Below, in pieces: positions 26,817-35,400 of a stretch of DNA of 64,000 bases. Position 1 is the stretch's first letter. Every line of letters begins with the position of its first letter. This DNA is from Burkholderiales bacterium (GTDB lineage: Bacteria; Pseudomonadota; Gammaproteobacteria; Burkholderiales; Burkholderiaceae). The notes beneath the pieces were generated by a model. It did no database searches. It saw only the letters and a program-made list of their open reading frames with translations, and had not been told where the DNA came from. The stretch is from positions 85,710 to 149,709 of the forward strand of contig JAMFSK010000128.1 of the NCBI GenBank assembly GCA_026225235.1, read 5' to 3'. The position numbers were made by a program, and so were the translations under genes.

Positions 26817-27194
26817 ATGAAGCGACCCAAAGCTCTGGCAGGCGTGCTGCCCGCGATCATCGCGAGCGCCGCGCTGGCTGGTCAGCCGGACAGCAAGACA
26901 CCGGCCATCGCGCCGGGCCCCGCCGCTTCGGCGACGGTAGTAGCCAACGCAGCGACAGCATCGGCCGACAAAGTATATCCGCCGCTGCCATCGCTCACGA
27001 TGCTGCCGGCGGGCAGCGATGACGATGGCTCGCCCCCGGCGGCGCCAGCAACCCGGACGTCGTCGCGCAAGCGGAACGCCTCGGCGACGATTCGCAAACC
27101 GGATATGCCGGCGGTGCGGATGGTGGTGTCAGACGCGTCGCATGGGTATCTGGATACGGTCGAGCACCAGCTCGACCAGGCATTGCTGAAGTAG
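26817..27194 (+). CDS. Secreted Ala/Pro-rich protein of unknown function
   Basis: A 125-residue protein with a signal peptide ending ASAALA-GQ, a long low-complexity Ala/Pro/Ser/Thr region and a conserved-looking C-terminal helix (SHGYLDTVEHQLDQALLK). It starts 13 bases after the lipoprotein stop, with AGGA eight bases before its ATG. It is probably co-transcribed with the lipoprotein and lytic transglycosylase genes. No family recognised. Confidence 0.6.
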   Translation: MKRPKALAGVLPAIIASAALAGQPDSKTPAIAPGPAASATVVANAATASADKVYPPLPSLTMLPAGSDDDGSPPAAPATRTSSRKRNASATIRKPDMPAVRMVVSDASHGYLDTVEHQLDQALLK

Positions 27195-27266
27195 AAGACG
27201 GTGGACGCTGTGCCGCGTGAACACGCGGGGCGAACGTCAAGTTGATTTCGCGCGGAGGGATGGCTC

Positions 27267-27764
27267 GTGATGAAAGAAGCGGTCAATGTCGCGCCGGCAT
27301 GGTTCAAACGCCCCATCGGGTTCCGTGTCTGGGCATGGCTGATGTTTCTTCTCGCATCGCCCTGCGGCGCCGCGCAAGCGGGAGATTGCTTCATGCAGGC
27401 CGCCGTCTATCAAGGGGTCAACCCCTCGATCCTGCGGGCGATTGCCTGGTTCGAATCGAAGGGCGATGCGACGGTGATCAATCGCAACGCAAACGGTTCG
27501 GTCGATGTGGGACAGTTGCAGATCAATTCGGTCCATTTTGGCGAGTTGGCCCGCGAAGGAGTTCCGCAGCGTGCGTTGACCGATCCGTGTGTGAATGTCT
27601 TCGTCGCATCGTGGCTGCTCAAACAGAAGATGGTGAAGTACGGCAACACGTGGCGTGCGATCGGCGCCTACCACTCGGAGTCGCCGAAGCTGCGTGATGC
27701 CTACGCACGAAGCATTCAGAAAATTCTCGTCGAGTGGGGCGAATTGCGCGAGAGCGCCGACTAG
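27267..27764 (+). CDS. Lytic transglycosylase, IagB/VirB1-like
   Basis: A 165-residue secreted SLT-type peptidoglycan lytic transglycosylase. The signal peptide ends GAAQA-GD. The catalytic glutamate is in IAWFESKGD, followed by NGSVDVGQLQINSVHF and an IGAYHSE block. Small SLT enzymes of this IagB/PilT/VirB1 kind locally open the wall for secretion systems and pili. The GTG start with GGAGGG seven bases upstream is used; the next codon is ATG and could also serve. It lies 72 bp after the secreted protein gene. Confidence 0.85.
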   Translation: MMKEAVNVAPAWFKRPIGFRVWAWLMFLLASPCGAAQAGDCFMQAAVYQGVNPSILRAIAWFESKGDATVINRNANGSVDVGQLQINSVHFGELAREGVPQRALTDPCVNVFVASWLLKQKMVKYGNTWRAIGAYHSESPKLRDAYARSIQKILVEWGELRESAD

Positions 27765-28138
27765 CACCGGGAATAAATTTCAGCGTCAGCGGGTCTTTGA
27801 AGTGAAGCGAAATAGCAGGCGGGGTGAGTGGCAGGTGCAGGGGAAAGACCAGTAGGGGTGTCGTGCTTTTGGGGTAGGACCTGTTCGGCGCAGCAACTGC
27901 ACGGGGGTGGAGCCTGTGCGGAACAGGGGCTGTTTGCAGCAAGAAGATCGTAGATGTTTAGTTTATTTGAGCAACAGCCGTGCGAAGTTTAGTAGTCGTC
28001 TCAGGTAGTGCCACGTTTTGGGTTGTAGATGTACGGGGTAGCGACGTAGTGGGAATGAAGGACTCCGGGGGGCGGTAACCCCTCGGGATCCTTCAAACCT
28101 TATTCCGCTCCACCGCCGGGACTGCAGGCGCGTTCAAC
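27765..28138. other. G-rich structured intergenic region, no gene
   Basis: A convergent gap. The first half has six runs of four or more G within about 110 bases on the plus strand. An imperfect inverted repeat at 27880-27927 (CCTGTTC, two-base bulge, CGCA; then TGCG, GAACAGG) could form an 11-bp stem, followed by a GCTG/CAGC hairpin at 27929-27940. A second hairpin at 28058-28093 is listed separately. No credible ORF. The structure exceeds what is needed for termination. Confidence 0.45.
28058..28093. terminator. Convergent stem-loop, probable terminator
   Basis: AAGGACTCCG pairs with CGGGATCCTT (8 of 10) around an inner GGGG/CCCC stem. There is no long T-tract on either strand, so it may act as a weak terminator or a message-stabilising hairpin between the lytic transglycosylase and the phosphatase. 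Confidence 0.45.
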
Positions 28139-28885
28139 TCAGCGCGTTCGCCAGACCCAGCCCCGCCTCGATCCTGTTTGAAATCCCGCCTGATCACCAG
28201 TTTGATCTCCCCTCTGAAATTCTGATCTGCGCAATTCGATCGCCGTGAGCGGCGCGATGTCGATGCGTGTGAACGCCATAAGCGGCGCATCGAGCACATA
28301 CACGATGGCAGCGCGAAGGATCGTCGCGTGTGTCACAGCGATCACGTCCGCCGGTCCTGCCAGACTCTCGAGCCACCCTCCCACTCTCGCCACCACATCG
28401 CCAAATGATTCACCGCCGTGTGCCGCCGCAGCGGGGTCGCGGCACCATGCGGCCAGCGCGTCGGGCTCCTCGCTTGCCAGTGCCTTGAGCGAGATGCCAT
28501 GCCACCTGCCATAGTCAATGTCGGCCAGCGCATCGGTAACGCTCGCGCCCAGACCCAGCACCCGGGCCGACTCGACTGCGCACGGCGCAGGACTCGTCAA
28601 CACCACACCATGCGCGCGTCCCGGCCACGCATCGAGCAGACGCATGCGCGCCGACTCCACTTCCGCCCTTCCGCGCGCGTCAAGCTCATCGCCCTCGGGG
28701 TGAATATAAGGATCGATCCCGGCAACCCACCCCGGCACGTCCCCAGAAGCAGACTCATGAACAGGTACAGGCTCCGCCTGAAACCCGGTATATCGCGCAG
28801 CACCTGACACGGATCGCCAGTCGGCTGGAAATCGTCCTTCCCGCATCGCCGCGGTGGCAGCATGACTGATCAGCATTACCCGCAT
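28139..28885 (-). CDS. Histidine phosphatase family protein (CobC-like context)
   Basis: A 248-residue member of the phosphoglycerate-mutase-like histidine phosphatases. The N-terminal catalytic His is kept, but the usual RHG reads SHA (MRVMLISHAATAAMREGRFP). A second motif DYGRWHGISL and a C-terminal VTHATILRAAI histidine are present. A GGAG site lies nine bases before the ATG. It is divergent from the cobalamin riboswitch and cbtBA genes, which suggests a link to cobalamin (alpha-ribazole phosphatase-like), but loss of the motif arginine leaves activity uncertain. The charged tail after about residue 225 is not conserved-looking. Confidence 0.8.
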   Translation of the reverse strand: MRVMLISHAATAAMREGRFPADWRSVSGAARYTGFQAEPVPVHESASGDVPGWVAGIDPYIHPEGDELDARGRAEVESARMRLLDAWPGRAHGVVLTSPAPCAVESARVLGLGASVTDALADIDYGRWHGISLKALASEEPDALAAWCRDPAAAAHGGESFGDVVARVGGWLESLAGPADVIAVTHATILRAAIVYVLDAPLMAFTRIDIAPLTAIELRRSEFQRGDQTGDQAGFQTGSRRGWVWRTR

Positions 28886-28974
28886 CGTGGCGGTCTCCTT
28901 AGTCCAGATGTAGGGTCGATGACTATCTGCCCCTAGGCATGCGTCGCCGCCGGGCCAGCCCCAAAATATAGCGC

Positions 28975-29066
28975 GTAGAATACCCCCCACGAGTTTCAGA
29001 AGCCGGTGTAAATCCGGCGCGGTCGCGCCACTGTAATCCGCTGAACCCAGCTGAAAGCCAGACCTG
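28975..29066 (+). promoter_or_regulatory. Cobalamin riboswitch
   Basis: The conserved core is clear: AGAAGCCGGTGTAAATCCGG, then CGCGGTCGCGCCACTGTAA, then the AGCCAGACCTG B12-box region. It precedes cbtB by about 65 bases. Adenosyl- or methylcobalamin binding would be expected to shut off the cobalt transporter genes. The 5' limit is approximate because the outer stems are not conserved. Confidence 0.93.
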
Positions 29067-29129
29067 ATGTTCGTATCCTTTCTTGTCATCCGCCTAACGG
29101 GGCGCGTCTACCCCCTGGAGATTGTCATC

Positions 29130-29339
29130 ATGACCGAAGCTGTCTTCGAACCCACCATCCAGCCCCAGGCGATCCCGGCACGGGAGCTATTGCCCTGGGC
29201 CGTGTTTGTAGGGTTGTTGCTATTGCTCGCCATCTACTTTGTCGGCGCCGAAGAAGGCGCGACCTCATTGATCCCCGGGATGTATGTCCACGAGTTCGTG
29301 CACGATGGCCGGCATCTGCTCGGCTTTCCGTGCCACTGA
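29130..29339 (+). CDS. cbtB: Cobalt transporter subunit CbtB
   Basis: A 69-residue protein with one membrane segment (LLPWAVFVGLLLLLAIYFVG) and the characteristic histidine-rich C-terminus HEFVHDGRHLLGFPCH, which should bind cobalt. The start has TGGAG nine bases upstream. It lies directly behind a cobalamin riboswitch and 12 bp before cbtA. Together they form the CbtAB cobalt uptake system used for B12 synthesis. Confidence 0.93.
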   Translation: MTEAVFEPTIQPQAIPARELLPWAVFVGLLLLLAIYFVGAEEGATSLIPGMYVHEFVHDGRHLLGFPCH

Positions 29340-29351
29340 GGGGGCGCCCAA

Positions 29352-30101
29352 ATGGTCGGCAAATTACTGGTCCGCGGGATGCTCGCCGGCATCGCCGCAG
29401 GGCTGCTCACGTTCGCCTTCGCTAAGGTAGGCGGCGAACCCCAGGTCGACAAAGCCATCGCGTTCGAACAGAAGGCCGATGCGGCCAAGGGCGAAGCACC
29501 GGAACCCGAGATCGTCAGCCGGGCGACCCAGGCAAGCTGGGGATTGCTGACTGGTGTCGTGGTCTATGGCACCGCCATCGGCGGCCTGTTCTCGCTGGTC
29601 TTCGCCTATGCCTACGGCCGCGTCGGCAAGCTCAACGCACGCGCCTTGTCAGCCTGGCTCGCGCTGGCCGCGCTGATCGCCGTGGTAGTCGTCCCCGATA
29701 TCAAATACCCCGCCAATCCGCCGGCGATCGGCGACCCCGAGACCATCGGCATGCGCACGGGCCTGTTCTTCGTGATGCTTGCTGCATCGATCGCGACCAT
29801 GGTGCTGGCGCTCAATATCCGCCGCCACCTGCTCGCGCGTTTCGGGGCATGGAATGCATCGATCCTCGCCGGGGCGGTATTCGTCGTCGTGATCGCGGCC
29901 ATCCAGCTCGCCCTGCCCGTGATCAACGAGGTGCCGGGCGACTTCCCGGCGACGGTACTCTGGCGTTTCCGCGTGGCGGCGCTAGGCATGCAGCTCGTGC
30001 TGTGGACCACCATTGGGCTGCTGTTCGGCTGGCTGACTGAACGCAGCGAGCGCGCCTCATTACAGGCGCGTGCTCCCGCGAACGGGCTCAGGCACGTCTG
30101 A
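29352..30101 (+). CDS. cbtA: Cobalt transporter subunit CbtA
   Basis: A 249-residue membrane protein with about six hydrophobic segments, beginning MVGKLLVRGMLAGIAAGLLTFAFAKVGGEP and containing the loop VPDIKYPANPPAIGDPETIG that is typical of CbtA. Partner of CbtB; both are controlled by the upstream riboswitch. The length is normal for the family. Confidence 0.93.
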   Translation: MVGKLLVRGMLAGIAAGLLTFAFAKVGGEPQVDKAIAFEQKADAAKGEAPEPEIVSRATQASWGLLTGVVVYGTAIGGLFSLVFAYAYGRVGKLNARALSAWLALAALIAVVVVPDIKYPANPPAIGDPETIGMRTGLFFVMLAASIATMVLALNIRRHLLARFGAWNASILAGAVFVVVIAAIQLALPVINEVPGDFPATVLWRFRVAALGMQLVLWTTIGLLFGWLTERSERASLQARAPANGLRHV

Positions 30102-30213
30102 CAGGCGGGGTTCCCTCGGAGCCGCCGGCTGGCTTTGGGGGAGCCGCCCCTTAAGGCGCTTGAATGCCGCACTTGGATGCCCCCCCCCGGTTTCCGCACT
30201 CAACTCCCGTCTC

Positions 30214-31014
30214 ATGAAAAAAATTGCATTGAGTGGTGCCGCAGGACAATTGGGCACCGTGCTGCGTGCAACGCTGGTTGCACAGGGCAGGGATCTTCGC
30301 TCGGCCGGCGGGCCCGCACCCGCGACACCCCTCGCTCCCCTGGTGCCGGGTGAAGATGTGATGCAAGGCGACCTGCGCGACCCACAAGTCGTCGACCAGT
30401 TACTGCAAGGCGTCGACGTGCTGATTCACCTCGCAGGAACCAGCGTCGAGCGGCCGTTGCCGGAAATCATCGAGAACAATTTGCGCGCGCTGGTCGAGGT
30501 CTATGAGGGCGCGCGCCGCCACAAGGTCCGTCGGATCGTCTTCGCGAGCTCCAATCACGCGATCGGCATGTATCCCGTCGAAGACACGCTCGCGCTCGAC
30601 TGCGCATTCCGGCCCGACAGCCTGTACGGACTCAGCAAGGCATGGGGCGAGTCGCTCGCGCGCATGTACTGGGACAAGCACGGTATCGAAAGCATCTGCG
30701 TGCGTATCGGCAGCTGCGTCGAACGCCCTACCGAATTCCGGCACCTGAGCACGTGGTTCGGGCACGAAGACCTGGTCCACTTTGTGGATCGGTGCATTCA
30801 TGCGCCGGCGGTCGGCTTCCTGGTGGTATGGGGCGTGTCGAACAACACGCGCAGCTACTGGGACAACACCGGCTCGGAGCCGCTCGGCTATCAGCCGCGG
30901 CAGAATGCCGAAGACTATGCGGCCGAGATCCTCGCGCAACCGAACCCGCTTGATGCCACCGCCCAACGTTTCCAGGGCGGCAGCTTCGCGAGTCAGGATT
31001 TCACGGCAGAGTGA
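30214..31014 (+). CDS. udh: NAD-dependent uronate dehydrogenase
   Basis: A 266-residue short-chain/epimerase-type dehydrogenase. It has a glycine-rich NAD site (SGAAGQLG), HLAGTSVERP, FASSNHAIGMYP and the catalytic YGLSK. This set and the length match bacterial uronate dehydrogenases, which oxidise galacturonate or glucuronate to the aldaro-lactone. Its 3' end overlaps that of the convergent kinase gene by 14 bases. No transporter for uronic acids is adjacent. Confidence 0.85.
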   Translation: MKKIALSGAAGQLGTVLRATLVAQGRDLRSAGGPAPATPLAPLVPGEDVMQGDLRDPQVVDQLLQGVDVLIHLAGTSVERPLPEIIENNLRALVEVYEGARRHKVRRIVFASSNHAIGMYPVEDTLALDCAFRPDSLYGLSKAWGESLARMYWDKHGIESICVRIGSCVERPTEFRHLSTWFGHEDLVHFVDRCIHAPAVGFLVVWGVSNNTRSYWDNTGSEPLGYQPRQNAEDYAAEILAQPNPLDATAQRFQGGSFASQDFTAE

Positions 31015-32017
31015 CACCCGATACGGAAGACACTGTCCGGGCCGGCTCATGCAATTGAGCCGGCGTCAGCAAGCCCATCAGTTCCTCACGTGTCGGCAAG
31101 CCCTCGCAGTCACCCACGAACTGCACCACCCGTGCGCCAATCACGGTGCCACGTGTGACCGCCTCGGGTAACGTCAGGCCATCGAGCAAGCCGCTGATCA
31201 CCCCGACTGCAAAACCATCGCCGGCACCCACCGTATCGATCACCTTGCTCACAGGCTGCCCCGTCACAACACCTTCTTCCGAGCGATCGGCGAAGTACGC
31301 ACCGAGCGGCCCCAGCTTGATCACCACCGAGGCCACGCCCAGGTCCAGATAGAAGCGCGCGATGTCCGTGGGTTCGGTCCAGCCTGTCAGCAAGCGCCCT
31401 TCTTCAAGGCCCGGCATCACGAGACCGCTGTAGGCCGCGAGCAGATTGGTCCGCTCGATCATCGTCGGCACCGAGGGCCACAGGCGCGGGCGCAAATTCG
31501 GATCGAACGACACAGTCTTGCCCGCCGCCTTCGCCTCGCGCGCGAGATACGTGGTGAGTTCGCGCGCAGAGTCCGAAATCGCGGCACTGATCCCCGTCAG
31601 ATGAACATGTCGGCCCTGCAGACAATAGTCCGCCGCATAGTCGGCCACGCCAAGCTGGCTGGCGGCCGATCCCCGCCGGAAGTATTCGACCCGCGGATCG
31701 CTGCCGTCGTCACTGCGCGTCTTGAACATCAGCCCGGTCGGAAAAGCCGCATCAACCGCGACGTGTGAGCGATCGATGCCCTCCTCGTCGAGCGCGGCGA
31801 GCAGAAAACGGCCCAGCGAATCGTTGCCGACCCGGCTCAGGTAGCCCACGCCAAAACCGAGCCGGGCGAGCCCGATGGCCACATTGAGTTCGGCGCCGGC
31901 CGTAATCTTTCGAAAGTCCTCGCCCTGCTCAAGCGGCCCGCTCTGCTGAGCGACAAACAACGCCATGGCTTCGCCACAGGTAACCACATCGAGCGGGGAT
32001 CGGACAGAACGGGGCAT
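31001..32017 (-). CDS. kdgK: PfkB-family sugar kinase, probable 2-dehydro-3-deoxygluconokinase
   Basis: A 338-residue ribokinase-fold kinase. The N-terminal VVTCGEAMALFV, AGAELNVAIGLARLG and the catalytic DTVGAGDGFAVG are all present. The sequence is of the KDG-kinase type that phosphorylates 2-keto-3-deoxygluconate from hexuronate breakdown. The convergent uronate dehydrogenase gene supports a uronate link, although Udh feeds the oxidative route rather than the isomerase route to KDG. The start at MPRSVRSP is chosen; an in-frame ATG 13 codons upstream (32056) is possible, and neither has a strong ribosome site. Confidence 0.82.
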   Translation of the reverse strand: MPRSVRSPLDVVTCGEAMALFVAQQSGPLEQGEDFRKITAGAELNVAIGLARLGFGVGYLSRVGNDSLGRFLLAALDEEGIDRSHVAVDAAFPTGLMFKTRSDDGSDPRVEYFRRGSAASQLGVADYAADYCLQGRHVHLTGISAAISDSARELTTYLAREAKAAGKTVSFDPNLRPRLWPSVPTMIERTNLLAAYSGLVMPGLEEGRLLTGWTEPTDIARFYLDLGVASVVIKLGPLGAYFADRSEEGVVTGQPVSKVIDTVGAGDGFAVGVISGLLDGLTLPEAVTRGTVIGARVVQFVGDCEGLPTREELMGLLTPAQLHEPARTVSSVSGVTLP

Positions 32018-32457
32018 GGCGTAGGGACGAAGACGAAGGAAGGAAATGAACGACATCCTGATAACGCCCGCTCATGGAGGGGTGATTTCAGAGTCGTTTC
32101 TGATGTGTTTCAGCGCCCCGGCATACTAGCACGCGTGCATGGGCCGACTCGCCCGCCCCCTGCGCATATGCCCAGCAAAGTGGCGTGTGGAAAAGGCTAC
32201 CGACGCTTGCCTGGAAACAGGAAAAAACACCGCTGCGCAAACCTTGCCCGCCGCCCCCAAAGCCCTGTCGCAGCGGCCGCAAGGCCATGTCGTATAACGA
32301 CGCGCTCAGGTATCATGGCACCCTGAAAAAGCTCAGTCAGCGCCATCGCGCTGCGGCATAAACAGGGAGTTCCGCCCCACGTCGCCCGCCGGGTTGTGTC
32401 TGTCTCTCCGACTCCAGGCGGCTTCGTAGCGGGCCAGATTCTCTGCAGGGAACAGCA
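32018..32457. other. Divergent intergenic region, no gene seen
   Basis: Upstream DNA of the kinase and of the hybrid sensor kinase. Part of it may be coding if the kinase starts at 32056. No credible ORF, terminator or strong repeat was recognised. Confidence 0.45.
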
Positions 32458-35400
32458 TTGGACAAGCCGACCGAATCCACGACTTCCACCAAGAACGCCG
32501 AAGCGCGCTCCGAAGCCGCCTTCGAGGGGCCCGCTTTTCTCGCCGGTGGCGGCGAAATGGGCGCGCTCATGCGCGCGCGCGACTGGGGCGCGACGTCGCT
32601 CGGCGTGCCCTCGCAGTGGCCGCAAAGCCTGAAGACGGCGATCGGCATCATGCTGACCTCACGCCAGCCGATCTGGATCGGCTGGGGCGAAGAACTGCTG
32701 TTCTTCTACAACGACCCCTACAAAGCCATCATCGGCGGCAAGCATCCCTGGGCGCTCGGTCTGCCGACCCGCACCGTCTGGAGCGAGATCTGGGGCGACA
32801 TCGGCCCGCTACTCGCCACCGCGCTGACCGGCCTCGAAGGCACCTTCGTCGAAGAAAAGCTCCTGATCATGGAGCGTAACGGCTACCCCGAGGAGACTTA
32901 CTACACCTTCTCGTATAGCCCGGTGCCGGACGACGACGGCACGACAGGCGGCATCATCTGTGCGAACAGCGACGACACCGCCCGCGTGCTCGGTGAACGC
33001 CAGTTGAGCCTGCTGCGCGAACTTGCGACCTCGGCCGTCGAGGCACGTACTGGGCGGCAAGCTTCCGAAGCGAGCGTGCACGCGCTGTCTGCCAACCCGC
33101 ATGACGTGCCGTTCGCGATGCTCTATCAGCGCAAAGCAGACGGCGATCTTGCCCTCGTCGCGACGACCGGTATCGGGCGCGATCATCCCGCGGCACCCGC
33201 GCGTCTGAGCCACACCGATCACAGTGTGTGGCCGCTCGATGTCCTCGATGCATCCGAACGGAAAGATGAGATCACGGTCGTCTCCGACCTCGAGCGCCGC
33301 TTTGGCACGTCGTTGCCAACGGGCCCCTGGAGCCGCCCGCCGAGGCAGGCAGCGATCTTGCCGATTACGGCGCCTGGAGGCACCGGCAAAGACAGCGTGC
33401 TAATCGTCGGCCTCAACCCATGGCGGCTCGTCGACGCCAGTTACACGCGCTTCCTCGATCTCGTGGCGGGACAGCTCGCAAGTGCAATTGGCTATGCGCA
33501 GGCCTATGAGCAAGAGCGCGAACGCGCTGAAGCGCTCGCCGAACTCGATCGTGCGAAGACCGCCTTTTTCTCGAATATCAGCCACGAATTCCGCACGCCG
33601 CTGACACTGATGCTCGGGCCGCTCGAGGAGTTGCTCGCCAGGCCGGCACTCGCCGACGACGATGTCCGTTCGCTTGTCGACGTTACCCATCGCAATGGCC
33701 GGCGGCTGCTCAAACTCGTCAACGCACTGCTCGACTTCTCGCGGATTGAAGCGGGCCGCGTCGACCTGCATGCGACAGCGACCGACGTGTCGTCGTTCAC
33801 GGCCGAGCTGGCCTCGCTGTTCCGCTCGACGATCGAGCGCGCCGGCCTGACGCTCGTGGTCGACTGTGTCGCGCTCGACCGTCCGGTCATGCTCGACCGG
33901 GAGATGTGGGAGAAAGTGATCCTGAACCTGATGTCCAACGCGTTCAAGTTCACGCTCTCCGGCACGATCACCATGCGGGTCGCGCGATCGACGGCGCGCG
34001 CCCACGATGCGTCCGACAGCGTTGAGATCAGCGTGAGCGACACCGGTATCGGTATCGAGGCGCACGAGCTGCCACGCCTGTTCGAACGGTTCCACCGCAT
34101 CTCTGGCGTCAATGGTCGCTCAATCGAGGGCAGCGGCATCGGTCTCGCCCTCGTGCAGGAGCTCGTCAAAATGCAGGGCGGGACGATTCGCGTGAGCAGC
34201 GCGCCCGGCGTGGGCACCGCCTTCACGATTGTCATGCCACTGGCCCCCGCCGATCAAGGCGGCGCCGTACCCCAGCCGCCAGGCGACGCAAGCGCGAGCA
34301 TCGACGCGCACGAATACGTCGAGTCAGCGCAACGCTGGCTGGTGGATATCGATGACGGCGATGCCTCCATGACGCGCGCGCTGAGCGTGCCGGCCTTCGA
34401 AGAATCGACCCTGCAGCGTCAGCCCACGGCCACCGAGGTACCGGCTGGGTCGATCGCGACGATCCTGGTGGCCGACGATAATGCCGACCTGCGCGACTAT
34501 ATGCGGCGCATCCTGAGCAGCGCTGGCTACAGCGTCGCCGTCGCGGTAGACGGACAGGAAGCCCTCGAGATGGCGCAGACCCTCGCACCGGATCTGGTCG
34601 TCTCCGACGTCATGATGCCGCGTCTCGACGGCTTTGGCCTGCTGCGTGCGCTGCGCGCCAAAGCGGAACTCGCGGACACCCCTGTGCTGCTGCTGTCGGC
34701 GCGCGCCGGCGAAGAAGCCACGGTCGACGGCCTCGAGGCAGGCGCCGAAGACTATCTCGTCAAGCCGTTCTCGGCCCGCGAGATGCTGGCCCGCGTGGCC
34801 AGCAATCTTCAACTGGCCCAGCTGCGGCGCACCACTGAACAGAGCCTGCGCGATGAGGCCCATACGCTCGAAATGCTCAATCGCGCCGGCACGGCAGTCG
34901 CCGCCGAACTCGATCTCGATCGCGCGGTACAGATCGTGACCGATGCGGCGACCGAGCTCACGGGCGCCGCCTTTGGCGCGTTCTTCTACAACGTTTTCAA
35001 CGAGCGCGGCGAAAGCTACACGCTCTATGCGCTATCGGGCGTCGAACGCGAGGCCTTCTCCAAGTTTCCGATGCCCCGCAATACCGAGATCTTCGCGCCG
35101 ACTTTCAGCGGCGCAAGCATCGTGCGCTCCGACGACATCACGCAAGACAGCCGCTACGGCAAGAACCATCCGCATCACGGCATGCCGGAGGGCCATCTGC
35201 CGGTGCGAAGCTATCTGGCCGCCCCGGTGATCTCGCGTACCGGCGACGTGCTCGGCGGCTTGTTCTTCGGCCATCCCGAGCCGGGCAAATTCGATGCGCG
35301 GGCAGAACGGATCGTCGTCGGCATCGCTGCCCAGGCCGCCGCCGCGATCGACAACGCACGCCTGTTCGGCAATGCCCAGTTCGAGATTCACGAACGGGCG

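Noticed and set aside
27821..27874. Canonical G-quadruplex from four GGGG runs
   Set aside because: Loops of 12-16 bases are too long for a standard quadruplex. The G-richness is reported only as part of the structured intergenic region.
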